Source of the DNA: Pseudomonas oryzagri
Lineage (GTDB): Bacteria; Pseudomonadota; Gammaproteobacteria; Pseudomonadales; Pseudomonadaceae
Length of the DNA stretch: 64,000 nt
Reading direction: 5' to 3'
NCBI RefSeq assembly: GCF_020831405.1
Contig: NZ_JAJHPU010000019.1
Coordinates: forward strand, 1-64,000
Both the position numbers and the translations under genes were made by a program. A model generated the notes under the pieces. That model did no database searches. It had not been told where the DNA came from and was given only the letters and a program-made list of their open reading frames with translations. Numbering within the stretch: the first letter of the stretch is position 1; every line of letters begins with the position of its first letter. This document shows, piece after piece, positions 1 through 11,664 of this stretch.

Positions 1-163
1 CTCTTCTGTCGCCCAGCTCATTACTACCTCTCGAGTTCACGCGACTTATGTATAACGCCGAGCGCGGAGCGTGGGAGCCATCAAAAGCGTGGAGCTAGCG
101 CCCCATCAACATGAGCGGAATTCATGCCCATCCCCTCCCCGCTCCAGAACCATGCAGCTTTGT

Positions 164-169
164 TATCAT
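164..169 (+). promoter_or_regulatory. Possible extended -10 element of metH
   Basis: TGTTATCAT (161-169) matches an extended sigma-70 -10 (TGN-TATNAT) 38 bases before the metH start. No good -35 is visible at the matching distance, which is tolerable for an extended -10. I looked for a cobalamin or S-adenosylhomocysteine riboswitch in the 206-base leader and saw no recognisable core. Confidence 0.3.
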
Positions 170-206
170 TCCCGTCTTTACGATCCAGCCTTCCCAGGTA
201 GTCCCC

Positions 207-3917
<3,711 letters not shown>

Positions 3918-3938
3918 TCGGCAACCGATGAGTGAAAG

Positions 3939-3962
3939 GTGGGCAAGAGCGATCTTGCCCAC
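3939..3962 (+). terminator. Hairpin after metH
   Basis: GTGGGCAAGA-GCGA-TCTTGCCCAC is a perfect 10-bp stem closed by a GNRA-type tetraloop (GCGA), 22 bases after the metH stop. No T-run follows on either strand, so it may stabilise the 3' end or act with Rho rather than being a classical intrinsic terminator. Confidence 0.5.
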
Positions 3963-4123
3963 TGCGCATTGGGAGACATGGATGTCCCTTCCTCCCTCTG
4001 AACGATTCATCGAAGCGCTCCTGCGCTTGGCGTGACTTCGCGCCTGATCGGCTACCAAACTGGATAGCGACCATTTCGACGAAGAGGCCGGCTGGCTCGA
4101 CCAGCCAGCCGAGAGAGGAAAAC

Positions 4124-4777
4124 ATGTCCCCCATCGTCTACCTCATTCGCTATCCCTCGGCCGGACTGTTGCTGGTCCAGTTGTTGGGGCTGTTGCTGTA
4201 TCCGTGGATGGAGGACACCCAGACCGGCCGGGCGCTGTTCGGCGCCTTCGGCTTGCTGGTGCTGGTGCTGGCGTTGCACGTGGTCAAGCGCAGTCCGGCG
4301 CACACCTGGATTGCCGGGTTGCTGGCCTTCCTGGTGCTGGTGCTCACGTTGGTCGATGCGCTGCTGCCCGGCACGCTGCTGAAATGGCTGACCGCCACGC
4401 TGGAGGCCGCCTTCTACCTGTACGCAGCGGCCAGTCTCATCAGCTACATGAACGCCGACGAGCGCGCCACCACCGACGAGATCTATGCGGTCGGCGCGAC
4501 CTTCACCCTGCTGGCCTGGGCCTTCGCCTACCTGTACACGGTCTGCCAGCTGCTGATTCCCGGCAGCTTCGGCGCGCAGATCGAACCGCAGGCTGCGCGG
4601 ACCTGGATGGAGTTGCTGTTCCTGAGCTTCACCATCCTCTCCGGGGTGGGACTGGGCGACATCGTGCCGTTGACGCCGATGGCCCGCGCGTTGGTGATGC
4701 TCGAGGAGTTCGCCGGGGTGATGTACCTCGCCCTGGTGGTATCGCGCCTGATCGCCATGACGGTGGGCAGGCGCTGA
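4124..4777 (+). CDS. Small ion-channel-family membrane protein with a variant selectivity filter
   Basis: A 217-residue inner-membrane protein with about five hydrophobic segments (roughly residues 11-28, 37-54, 62-81, 90-108, 123-146) before a pore-like re-entrant segment and a final helix (190-212). The segment SGVGLGDIVP (173-182) aligns with the potassium-channel filter TVGYGDIVP, so the protein belongs to the two-transmembrane ion-channel (Ion_trans_2) group. The filter differs from the canonical one: Thr is Gly and Tyr is Leu, so potassium selectivity is not assured. GAGAGGAAAAC precedes ATG 4124. A reading frame open from 3932 has no ribosome site or conserved sequence upstream, so I rejected the longer form. 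The conducted ion is unknown. Confidence 0.75.
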   Translation: MSPIVYLIRYPSAGLLLVQLLGLLLYPWMEDTQTGRALFGAFGLLVLVLALHVVKRSPAHTWIAGLLAFLVLVLTLVDALLPGTLLKWLTATLEAAFYLYAAASLISYMNADERATTDEIYAVGATFTLLAWAFAYLYTVCQLLIPGSFGAQIEPQAARTWMELLFLSFTILSGVGLGDIVPLTPMARALVMLEEFAGVMYLALVVSRLIAMTVGRR

Positions 4778-4862
4778 ACGCCGCACGCTGCCAGCCCCCT
4801 CGGCCGCGCGGCAGCGAACCCGGGCGGCGGACGATCTTGATCGAAGCGTTGTGGAGCTTACC

Positions 4863-5360
4863 GTGCTGATCCGCCTCTACCGTCCCGGCGAAGAACTGCA
4901 ACTGCGCGCCCTGTTCCATGATTCGGTGCATCGGCTGGCCAATGCCCATTACACGGCGAACCAGCTGGAGGCCTGGGCCCCGGCGGACTTCGACCCGCAG
5001 GCCTGGTGCGCGCGCATCCGTGGCAATCGGCCTTTCGTCGCCGAGGATGAGGCAGGCGTCCTGCTCGGCTACGCCGACCTGCAGCCCGATGGTCATATCG
5101 ACCAGTTCTTCGTTGCCAGCCACGCTGCCCGGCGCGGCGTCGGCCGGGCCATGCTGGCCTACCTGGAGCGGCGCGCACGCCGCCTCGGCATCGCCCGACT
5201 GAGCGCCGACGTCAGCCTGTGCGCGGAGACCTTCTTCCTGCACCACGGCTTTCGGGTGCTACAGCGGCAACTGCCGATGGTGCGCGGGGTCGTGCTGGCC
5301 AATGCGCGGATGGGCAAGGATCTCGACCTGGTAGAAGCGCCCTCTTCGCCATCCCGGTAA
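4863..5360 (+). CDS. GNAT-family N-acetyltransferase
   Basis: A 165-residue cytosolic protein with the GCN5-related acetyltransferase fold: beta4 HIDQFFV followed by the acetyl-CoA pyrophosphate loop (RRGVGRAM, near residue 90), then the C-terminal ETFFLHHGFRV segment typical of motif B. It would move an acetyl group from acetyl-CoA to an amine; the substrate cannot be told from sequence. The start is probably GTG 4863, because GGAG sits 7 bases upstream. GTG 4851 in the same frame would overlap that ribosome site. The gene stands alone, 85 bases after the channel gene. Confidence 0.8.
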   Translation: MLIRLYRPGEELQLRALFHDSVHRLANAHYTANQLEAWAPADFDPQAWCARIRGNRPFVAEDEAGVLLGYADLQPDGHIDQFFVASHAARRGVGRAMLAYLERRARRLGIARLSADVSLCAETFFLHHGFRVLQRQLPMVRGVVLANARMGKDLDLVEAPSSPSR

Positions 5361-5496
5361 TCTGCGCGGACCTGGCGGCTTGTCCGCCCACAGCGGCCGC
5401 GACGCCTTGCGGCCACCACAATGGCTGCCACAACCGCCGCAAATACGGAATTCCTGCCCGCAACGCCTTCCTCACGCATTGCCCCGAAACGCGCGC

Positions 5497-5541
5497 AAAA
5501 AAAAGACCATTACCAGCCTAAGGGCGGCCCGGTAATGGTCT
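5497..5541 (-). terminator. Intrinsic terminator on the minus strand
   Basis: AGACCATTACC (5504-5514) pairs perfectly with GGTAATGGTCT (5531-5541) over 11 bp with a 16-base loop. On the minus strand the stem is followed by eight T residues (complement of A 5497-5504). No minus-strand protein gene precedes it within a believable distance, which suggests a small RNA ends here. Confidence 0.75.
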
Positions 5542-5580
5542 GTAAGTCTCTCAGCAGGCCTCGCTGGCCTTGATGGATAA
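5497..5580 (-). ncRNA. Candidate small RNA (minus strand)
   Basis: The terminator at 5497-5541 has no protein gene feeding it. The 40 or so bases before it on the minus strand include CAAGGCCAGCGAGGCCTG, able to form a short stem, and a possible -10-like GGTAACTTAT near 5575-5585. A transcript of about 80-90 nt would fit. I do not recognise it as a named Pseudomonas small RNA. Boundaries are guesses. Confidence 0.3.
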
Positions 5581-5626
5581 GTTACCGGCGGGACGGCCTG
5601 CGAAAAATGCCGATTACGGAGATGGT

Positions 5627-5647
5627 TTGTTACGCGATGGGTAACAA
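5627..5647. promoter_or_regulatory. Inverted repeat TTGTTAC-N7-GTAACAA
   Basis: Perfect 7-bp arms separated by 7 bases, the geometry of a dimeric repressor operator. It lies between the two minus-strand terminators, upstream of the candidate small RNA. No cognate regulator is adjacent. Confidence 0.4.
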
Positions 5648-5687
5648 TGGGCACCCCCAAGGCCTGCCGTCTCCGTTGCGCGCAAAC

Positions 5688-5713
5688 AAAAAGCCCCGCA
5701 CTCGGCGGGGCAA
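5688..5713 (-). terminator. Second intrinsic terminator on the minus strand
   Basis: GCCCCGC-ACTCG-GCGGGGC (5692-5710) has AAAAA immediately on its plus-strand left side, so on the minus strand the 7-bp GC stem is followed by TTTTTGTTTG. It would end a transcript starting somewhere in 5730-5900. Confidence 0.65.
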
Positions 5714-5918
5714 AGGGGGGAAACTCTCAGTTCGTGCAGGTTACGCGGCAGCACGTGAAGATTTCGTGAGGCGGTCCGCCAACGCATCGCCCCGCGATCC
5801 AGCACGACGCGCGGCGGGCTGAGCCGGCGCTACCCTTGTCATCCGCAGGCGACTGCTGCAACGCTATGCAGCCCCCGCCAACCTGACCGAGCCACTGCGC
5901 CACGCGAGTCTGCCGCTC

Positions 5919-7235
5919 ATGCCCGTGCCGTTTTCGACGCCCATGGTGCTTCTGACCACCGCCATCCTCGCGGGCCTGCTCGCGGCGCTGGCCGTGCTGC
6001 TCTGCCGCCGGCGCGCGGAACGGGCCCGTCTCGAACTGCACCTGCGGCTGTTGGAGACGCTGAGCGACGCCGTCTTCGTGGCCGACGCCGGGGGCACCAT
6101 CGTCCAGCACAACGCCGCCGCCACGCGGCTGTGCGGCGGCGATGCGGTCGGCTCCCCGCTCGCCGACTGGCTGCCGCAGGCGCAGCATCGCGAACGGCAA
6201 TTCACCGTACTGCGCCGCCGTGACGGCAGCGAGCACGCCGTCGAGGTGACCCACCTGGCGTCCCGCACCGGCGGCGAGAGCCTGCTCCTTATCCGCGCCA
6301 GCCTCGCGGCGCAGAGCGACGACGCCGAACGTTTCATGCGCAGCCAGTACTTCGCCAGGATCGGCACCTGGGACTGGCACATCGACACCGAGGAGCTGTA
6401 CTGGTCGGACGCCATCTACGGCATGTTCGGCTATCAGGTCGGCGAGGTGACGCCCAGCTACCAGCGCTTCTGCGAGCACGTGCATCCGGACGACCAGGCG
6501 CGGGTGCGCGCCGGCGAGCTGCGCTGCATCGCCACCGGGCAGAATCACGACGAGGAGTACCGGGTGGTGTGGGCCGACGGCACCGTGCGCTGGCTGCGCG
6601 AGACCGGCAACGTGGTCACCGACGCGCAGGGCGCACCGCTGCGCATGATGGGCATCGTCCGCGACATCACCGAGGAAAAGGCCTGGGCCAGCGAGCTGAG
6701 CCAGCGCGCCCACCACGACCCGCTGACCGGGCTGCCCAACCGCCTGCTGTTCGAGGACCGCCTGGCGGCGGCCATCGAACGCGCACGCCGCCACGACCAG
6801 CGCCTGATGCTGGCATTCATCGACCTCGACGGCTTCAAGGCGATCAACGACCAGCACGGCCATGCCGCCGGCGACAGCCTGCTGGTCACCGTCGGCTCGC
6901 GTTTGCAGGATGCCCTGCGCCTCACCGACACCGTGGCGCGCATCGGTGGCGACGAATTCGTGGTGATACTCGAAGAACTGTCGCCACGCGCCAACCTCGC
7001 CGACGAGGCCCAGCGCCTCGCCGACAAGCTGCTCGCCGCGCTGGCGCCGCCCATGGTGATCGACGGCATGGCGCATTCGATCGGCGCCAGCCTGGGCATC
7101 GCCATCTACCCGGACCACGCACAGAGCATGGACAGGCTCATCCACATCGCCGACCTGGCCATGTACGCGGCCAAGCGCGGCGGCAGCAACCGCCACTGCC
7201 TGGGCGACAGCCTGGTCCAGCTCAGCCCGGGCTGA
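5919..7235 (+). CDS. Membrane-anchored PAS-PAS-GGDEF diguanylate cyclase
   Basis: 438 residues. One N-terminal membrane helix (about 8-28), two PAS modules (about 38-128 and 140-260, the second a PAS_3-like fold with IGTWDWHID), and a C-terminal GGDEF domain. The active motif GGDEF is intact at 343-347, and an RLTD sequence five residues before it supplies an RxxD inhibitory site for product feedback. It should therefore make cyclic di-GMP from two GTP in response to a cue sensed by the PAS domains. There is no EAL domain. No strong ribosome site precedes ATG 5919, so the start is the least certain part. It stands alone. Confidence 0.88.
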   Translation: MPVPFSTPMVLLTTAILAGLLAALAVLLCRRRAERARLELHLRLLETLSDAVFVADAGGTIVQHNAAATRLCGGDAVGSPLADWLPQAQHRERQFTVLRRRDGSEHAVEVTHLASRTGGESLLLIRASLAAQSDDAERFMRSQYFARIGTWDWHIDTEELYWSDAIYGMFGYQVGEVTPSYQRFCEHVHPDDQARVRAGELRCIATGQNHDEEYRVVWADGTVRWLRETGNVVTDAQGAPLRMMGIVRDITEEKAWASELSQRAHHDPLTGLPNRLLFEDRLAAAIERARRHDQRLMLAFIDLDGFKAINDQHGHAAGDSLLVTVGSRLQDALRLTDTVARIGGDEFVVILEELSPRANLADEAQRLADKLLAALAPPMVIDGMAHSIGASLGIAIYPDHAQSMDRLIHIADLAMYAAKRGGSNRHCLGDSLVQLSPG

Positions 7236-7330
7236 TCGCCCCTCGGCGTTTCCCCCGCCAGCATCTCGCGCGTTAAGCTGCGCACCGCGGCGATGCCGCG
7301 CAGCCCATCCCAAGACACAAGGAGAGCGTC

Positions 7331-7726
7331 ATGCTCAAAGGCAGTTGCCTGTGCAATGCGGTTCAGTACGAAATCCACGGCGAACTCGGCCCCATCGTCA
7401 TGTGCCACTGCTCGCGCTGCCGCAAGGCCAACGGCTCGGCGTTCGCCACCAACGCCTCGGTGAACACCAGCGAATTCCACCTCGTCACGGGCCAGGAGGC
7501 GCTCGCCGAGCACGAGTCCTCGCCGAACGTGTTCCGGGTGTTCTGCGGCAAGTGCGGCTCGCCGTTGTACAGTCGCCGTCCGGCCATGCCGGAGCTGCTG
7601 CGCCTGCGCATCGGCACGCTGGACACGCCGATCGAGGGCAAGCCGACCGCGCACATCTTCGTCGGCTCCAAGGCCGAGTGGTGCGAAATCCACGACGACC
7701 TGCCGCAGTACGCCGAACGCCCGTGA
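7331..7726 (+). CDS. GFA-family zinc protein
   Basis: 131 residues, entirely one GFA (glutathione-dependent formaldehyde-activating-like) domain. The zinc-binding cysteines are all present: C6 and C8 (GSCLC), C25, C27 and C30 (CHCSRC), C72 and C75 (CGKC). The family binds glutathione adducts; only some members have a tested enzymatic role, so a specific reaction should not be assumed. AAGGAG lies 9 bases before ATG 7331. A glutaredoxin gene follows 91 bases later, a loose thematic link to glutathione chemistry. Confidence 0.88.
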   Translation: MLKGSCLCNAVQYEIHGELGPIVMCHCSRCRKANGSAFATNASVNTSEFHLVTGQEALAEHESSPNVFRVFCGKCGSPLYSRRPAMPELLRLRIGTLDTPIEGKPTAHIFVGSKAEWCEIHDDLPQYAERP

Positions 7727-7817
7727 TTCGCCCATAACCCCGCTGCAGAGCGGCCCGGGTGACCGCCCGGGCCCGCCCCGCTACACTCGACGGCCTGCCC
7801 CGGCTCGCGGAGACGCC

Positions 7818-8471
7818 ATGAAGCTCTATCTGTACGATCACTGTCCGTTCTGCGTGCGCGCCGAGATGGTCGCCCACTACAAGCGGGTGCCGGTCGAGCA
7901 GGTCTACCTGCTCAACGACGACGAGGCGAGCTGCTTCGCGCTGATCGGTGCCAAGCAGGTGCCGATCCTGCAGTTCGACGACGGTCGCGCGATGGGCGAA
8001 AGCCTGGACATCGCCCGCAAGCTGGACGAGCTGGGCGACGCGGCGCGGCCGATCCGCCCACACGGCGACTACCTGCCGATCCAGGAGCACATCAACCAGG
8101 TGCGCCTGGCGATCTGGTGCCTGCTGTTCCCCCGCGACATCGCCCTCGATCTGCCCGAGTTCGCCACCCAGGCGGCGCGCGACTACTTCCAGGTAAAGAA
8201 GGAACAGATCATCCAGCGCCCGTTCGCCCAGGCCCTGGCGGAAACCGCCGAACACAAGGCGACGGTCGAGGCGATGCTGGCCAGCCTGCCGCCGCTCGAC
8301 CCGCCGAGCGCCCACGGCGACACCCTGGGCTGGGACGACGTGCTGCTCTATCCAGGTCTACGCAACCTGAGCATGGTCAAGGACCTGGCCTTCCCGCCGG
8401 CCGTGCGCGCCTATATCGAGGCAGTCTCCCGCCTGACCGCGACCGCCACCTACTTCGACCGGGCGATCTGA
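7818..8471 (+). CDS. grxB: Glutaredoxin 2 (GrxB)
   Basis: 217 residues, the full length of the atypical large glutaredoxin 2 with a thioredoxin-like N-terminal domain and an all-helical GST-like C-terminal domain. The redox centre CPFC is at C9-C12, and VPIL before the conserved QFDDG gives the cis-proline. It reduces disulfides and glutathionylated proteins using glutathione. GGAGACGCC precedes ATG 7818. The small membrane-protein gene begins 2 bases after its stop and is probably cotranscribed. Confidence 0.92.
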   Translation: MKLYLYDHCPFCVRAEMVAHYKRVPVEQVYLLNDDEASCFALIGAKQVPILQFDDGRAMGESLDIARKLDELGDAARPIRPHGDYLPIQEHINQVRLAIWCLLFPRDIALDLPEFATQAARDYFQVKKEQIIQRPFAQALAETAEHKATVEAMLASLPPLDPPSAHGDTLGWDDVLLYPGLRNLSMVKDLAFPPAVRAYIEAVSRLTATATYFDRAI

Positions 8472-8473
8472 GC

Positions 8474-8719
8474 ATGCGCATCTTCCTCGCCCGCGCCAAA
8501 CTGGCCGCCGCCATCCTGATCCCCGCCTGGGCGCTGATCACCCTGCTCCTGCACCTCTGGCATCCGGTCATCACCGGCCGGCCGGAATGGCAGGTGGCGG
8601 CGATCATCGTGCCGCAGATGATCGTCGGCATGGTGTTCGTCATCATCCCGATCACCCAGGGCCTGCTCGTTCGCCTCGCCGCGCGCCGGCAGGGCCTCAA
8701 GGCGGGCGATGCCGACTGA
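8474..8719 (+). CDS. Small two-helix membrane protein
   Basis: 81 residues with two hydrophobic segments (about 9-28 and 39-66) and a basic C-terminus, so probably an integral inner-membrane protein. I do not recognise a family. It starts 2 bases after the grxB stop, which argues for translational coupling, and it is 28 bases before the LRR-kinase gene. Confidence 0.6.
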   Translation: MRIFLARAKLAAAILIPAWALITLLLHLWHPVITGRPEWQVAAIIVPQMIVGMVFVIIPITQGLLVRLAARRQGLKAGDAD

Positions 8720-8747
8720 TCCGCCCCGTCCGAAGACCTTCTGATCC

Positions 8748-10055
8748 ATGCATACCCTCGAACAACTGCGCCGCGGCGAGCTGGCCGGCGTCAGCCGCCT
8801 CGACCTGAGCGCCGGCCTGACGGAATTCCCGCGCGAGATCTTCGCCCTCGCCGATAGCCTGGAAGTGCTCAACCTCACCGGCAATCGCCTGAAGGCGCTG
8901 CCGGCGGACCTGTCGCGGCTGCACAAGCTGCGCATCCTGTTCTGCTCGGACAACGACTTCACAGTCCTGCCGGAAATGCTCGGCGAATGTCCGCAGCTGG
9001 AGATGATCGGCTTCAAGTCCTGCCGGATCCGCCAGCTGCCGGCCAGCGCCCTGCCGCCACGGCTGCGCTGGCTGATCCTCACCGGCAACCAGCTGGATAG
9101 CCTGCCCGACGAGCTGGGCGGCTGTGCCGGCCTGCAGAAGCTGGCGCTGGCCGGCAACCAGCTGCGCGCGCTGCCGGCGAGCATGGCCGACCTTGGCCGG
9201 CTGGAGCTGTTGCGCATCGCCGCCAACCGGCTGGACGCCCTGCCCGGCTGGCTGCTGGAACTGCCGCGCCTGGCCTGGCTGGCCTTCGCCGGCAATCCGT
9301 GCAGCGACGCCGGCGAGGCGCAGGCGCTGCGCCACAATCCGCTGCCGCCGATTCCCCGCGAGCAGATTCAACTCGGCACAGTCCTGGGCCAGGGCGCCTC
9401 CGGCGTCATCCACCGTGCCGACTGGCAGCGGGCCGGGCAACCCGCCCAGGCGATGGCCGCCAAGCTGTTCAAGGGCGAGGTGACCAGCGACGGCCTGCCG
9501 CGCAGCGAGATGGCCGCCTGCATCGCCGCCGGCGACCATCCCAACCTGATCCGCGTCGCCGGCCAGTTGGCCGAACGGGCCGACGGCGCGCCCGGCCTGC
9601 TGATGGAGCTGATCGATCCGAGCTTTCGCCCGCTGGCCGGCCCGCCGTCGCTGGCCAGCTGCACCCGCGACTGCTACGCGCCGGAGCACCGTTTCGCCTT
9701 CGATGAGGCACTGCGCATGTCCCGCGGCGTGGCTTCGGCGGTGGCGCACCTGCACGGGCGCGGCATCCTGCATGGCGATCTGTACGCCCACAACCTGCTG
9801 GCGAACGGCCACGGCGACTGCCTGCTCGGCGACTTCGGCGCCGCCTCCTTCCTGCCGCGGGAAGCCGGAGCCCTGCAGCGCATCGAGGCACGCGCCTTCG
9901 GCTACCTGCTGGAGGAGCTGCTGGAGCGCTGTGCGGCGGACGACCAGCCGCAGCGCCAGCAACGCCTGGCCCAGTGGCGCGACCGGTGCCTGGGCGACAA
10001 CGTGCTGGAACGACCCGACTTCGCCAGCCTGGAAGCCGGCTTGGCCAATATCTGA
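8748..10055 (+). CDS. Leucine-rich-repeat protein kinase
   Basis: 435 residues. Residues 15-185 form about seven leucine-rich repeats (LxxLxLxxNxLxxLP pattern, for example around 40-51, 107-119 and 130-142). Residues 208-435 are a compact eukaryotic-type kinase domain: glycine loop GQGASG (214-219), lysine K239, helix-C glutamate E254, catalytic loop HGDLYAHNLL with D344 and N349, and DFG at 362-364. After DFG the chain goes almost directly to the helix-F-like EARAFG, with no activation loop or APE motif. It should bind ATP and may phosphorylate a protein recognised by the repeats, but the truncated C-lobe leaves regulation unclear. No secretion signal. The ribosome site is weak. Confidence 0.85.
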   Translation: MHTLEQLRRGELAGVSRLDLSAGLTEFPREIFALADSLEVLNLTGNRLKALPADLSRLHKLRILFCSDNDFTVLPEMLGECPQLEMIGFKSCRIRQLPASALPPRLRWLILTGNQLDSLPDELGGCAGLQKLALAGNQLRALPASMADLGRLELLRIAANRLDALPGWLLELPRLAWLAFAGNPCSDAGEAQALRHNPLPPIPREQIQLGTVLGQGASGVIHRADWQRAGQPAQAMAAKLFKGEVTSDGLPRSEMAACIAAGDHPNLIRVAGQLAERADGAPGLLMELIDPSFRPLAGPPSLASCTRDCYAPEHRFAFDEALRMSRGVASAVAHLHGRGILHGDLYAHNLLANGHGDCLLGDFGAASFLPREAGALQRIEARAFGYLLEELLERCAADDQPQRQQRLAQWRDRCLGDNVLERPDFASLEAGLANI

Positions 10056-10097
10056 AAACGGCGCCGAGCGGCGCCCAAACGCAGGGGAAGGATTCCC

Positions 10098-10328
10098 ATG
10101 TTCGACCGCCATCCCGACCAGGCCGCCGCCCGCAAGGGCTACACGCTGGTCGGCAGCCTGTTCGCCATTTTCGGCCTGGCCATGGCCTGGTTCGGATCGG
10201 TCATCGGCGCCATCGTCGGCCTGGCGTTCGCCGCGCTGCTGGTCGTGCCATCGCTGTGCTGCGGACACGCCGCCTTCGCCCGCTACGAGAAATGGCTGTC
10301 CCGGCTGGCGCCGTTCGGCAACCTGTAG
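10098..10328 (+). CDS. Small membrane protein
   Basis: 76 residues with two closely spaced hydrophobic segments (about 16-33 and 34-54, a helical hairpin) and the cysteines SLCCGH near residue 54. I do not recognise a family. GGGGAAGG precedes ATG 10098 at good spacing. It follows the LRR-kinase gene by 42 bases and may be cotranscribed with it. Confidence 0.6.
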   Translation: MFDRHPDQAAARKGYTLVGSLFAIFGLAMAWFGSVIGAIVGLAFAALLVVPSLCCGHAAFARYEKWLSRLAPFGNL

Positions 10329-10353
10329 TCGACTGCCGGAGCACGCCGCTCGC

Positions 10354-11280
10354 TCAGGACTCGCCGAACAACCGCTCCACGTCCTCGCGGCGGCACAGCT
10401 CGGTGCCCGGGCGCATGATGGTCGCGCAACCGGCGGCGATGCCATAGCGCACCGCGCTGCGCAGGTCGCGGCCATTGGCCAGGGCGAGCACGATGGCGCC
10501 GACCATGCTGTCGCCGGCGCCCACCGCGCTGCGCACCGGCACCTCGCAGGCGCCGAAGCGCTCCACATCGTCCTGGCTGGCGAGCAACGCGCCTCGGCCT
10601 CCCAGGGACAGCACGACGATCTCGGCCGCCCCCCGGCCAACCAGCTCCCGCACCGCCGCCTCCTGCTCCGCCTCGCTGTCGAGGGCGTGCCCGGCGATAC
10701 TGGCCAGCTCGCTGAGGCTCGGCTTGAGCAGGTGGATGCCGCCCCCGGCCACCGCATAGCGCAAAGCCTCGCCCGAGCAGTCCAGCACCAGGCGGGCGTC
10801 GATGCGCCGCGCCAGCGCGACCACCTCGTCGTAGAAGCCCAGCTCCACTCCGGGCGGAAAGCTGCCGCTCAGCACCAGATAGCCAGGCAGTGGCTGCAGG
10901 CTGGCGATGGCCTCCAGACAGGCGCGCTGCTCGGCTGCCGACAGGGTCGGACCGGGGAGCACGAAGCGGTACTGCAAACCGCTGTCGCCCTCGTCGACGG
11001 TAAAGCTCTCGCGGGTCTCGCCCGCGATCGGCACCCGCCGCTGCGGCAGATCCAGCTCATCCAGCATGCGCTCCAGCATGTCGCCGAACGGCCCGCCGGC
11101 CGGGTACACCGCGACCGCCTGGCCGCCGAGGCTGGCGACCACCCGCGCCACGTTGATGCCGCCGCCACCGGGATCGTAGCGCGGCAGGTCGCAGCGCAGC
11201 TTGCTGGTCGGCGCGACCCGCGCGGTGCTGGTCGAGAGGTCCATGGCCGGATTCAGGGTCAGGGTGGCGATCAGGGGCAT
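10354..11280 (-). CDS. PfkB-family sugar-phosphate kinase (phosphofructokinase type)
   Basis: 308 residues of ribokinase/PfkB fold, closest in layout to 1-phosphofructokinase and Pfk-2: the N-terminal TLTLNPAMDLS, the substrate-binding GGGGINVAR, and the C-terminal catalytic signature VGAGDSMVGA with the base aspartate. It would phosphorylate a fructose phosphate or related hexose phosphate with ATP. No fructose PTS genes are nearby, so it may act as an isolated 6-phosphofructokinase-2-like enzyme. I chose ATG 11280 because the conserved MPLIATLTLNPA begins there; the frame stays open for 82 more unconserved codons. It converges with the upstream plus-strand genes. Confidence 0.85.
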   Translation of the reverse strand: MPLIATLTLNPAMDLSTSTARVAPTSKLRCDLPRYDPGGGGINVARVVASLGGQAVAVYPAGGPFGDMLERMLDELDLPQRRVPIAGETRESFTVDEGDSGLQYRFVLPGPTLSAAEQRACLEAIASLQPLPGYLVLSGSFPPGVELGFYDEVVALARRIDARLVLDCSGEALRYAVAGGGIHLLKPSLSELASIAGHALDSEAEQEAAVRELVGRGAAEIVVLSLGGRGALLASQDDVERFGACEVPVRSAVGAGDSMVGAIVLALANGRDLRSAVRYGIAAGCATIMRPGTELCRREDVERLFGES

Positions 11281-11664
11281 GGGTATTCCAGGCTGGGGAG
11301 CGGCAGGGCCGCGAGGAGATATGTGCCAAGTTTGGTCCGCAGGGCACGAGCGGGGCAATCGCAGCGACACTGGCCCCGTGCGTGCCCCCGACAGGGCCGG
11401 CTCAATCAGGCGGCAAGCCACCCATCCGCGTCCGGACGGACTCAACGGCTGGCGCAGCAGAAATTGGACAGTTCGCGCAAAGCGACCAAACTCATAAGCA
11501 GTTATCTGCTTGTTTCCAACCGGCATTGTACGAACGCGCGGCTCCCATCGGGTTGTGGTCGAGGGGGCCGCATGTGCCGTGCGAGGAACGCCTTGGATAA
11601 CCAGACTGCAACGCCGCAGAGCCTAGAGTGCGGATAAAAGGACCAGCATCCCGGCGGAGGACAG
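11281..11664. other. 384-base divergent intergenic region
   Basis: It separates the minus-strand sugar kinase from the plus-strand DUF4105 gene and must hold both promoters. The only structure I can point to is AAGCAG-TTAT-CTGCTT (11496-11511), a 6-bp inverted repeat in a locally AT-richer patch. I see no convincing -35/-10 pair and no RNA gene. Confidence 0.4.

Larger units (their letters stand above)
5361..5918. other. 558-base intergenic region with minus-strand terminators
   Basis: No convincing plus-strand gene lies here. It contains two hairpins whose T-tracts point to minus-strand transcripts (5497-5541 and 5688-5713), and a TTGTTAC-N7-GTAACAA dyad between them (5627-5647). Short open frames in the region run through the hairpins and are not believable, except possibly a 45-codon minus frame ending at 5727, discussed under findings. 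Confidence 0.6.

Noticed and set aside
1-206. Cobalamin or S-adenosylhomocysteine riboswitch upstream of metH
   Set aside because: The 206-base leader lacks a recognisable B12-box or conserved SAH-riboswitch core and has little space for either.
5497-5720. Identity with a named Pseudomonas small RNA such as PrrF, RgsA or CrcZ
   Set aside because: I cannot match the sequence to any of these from memory, and the context is not theirs; CrcZ-type repeated AANAANAA motifs are absent.
5727-7313. Minus-strand frame of 528 codons across the diguanylate cyclase gene
   Set aside because: Antisense to a gene with intact GGDEF and PAS domains. Only its last 45 codons, beyond the cyclase gene, are considered separately.
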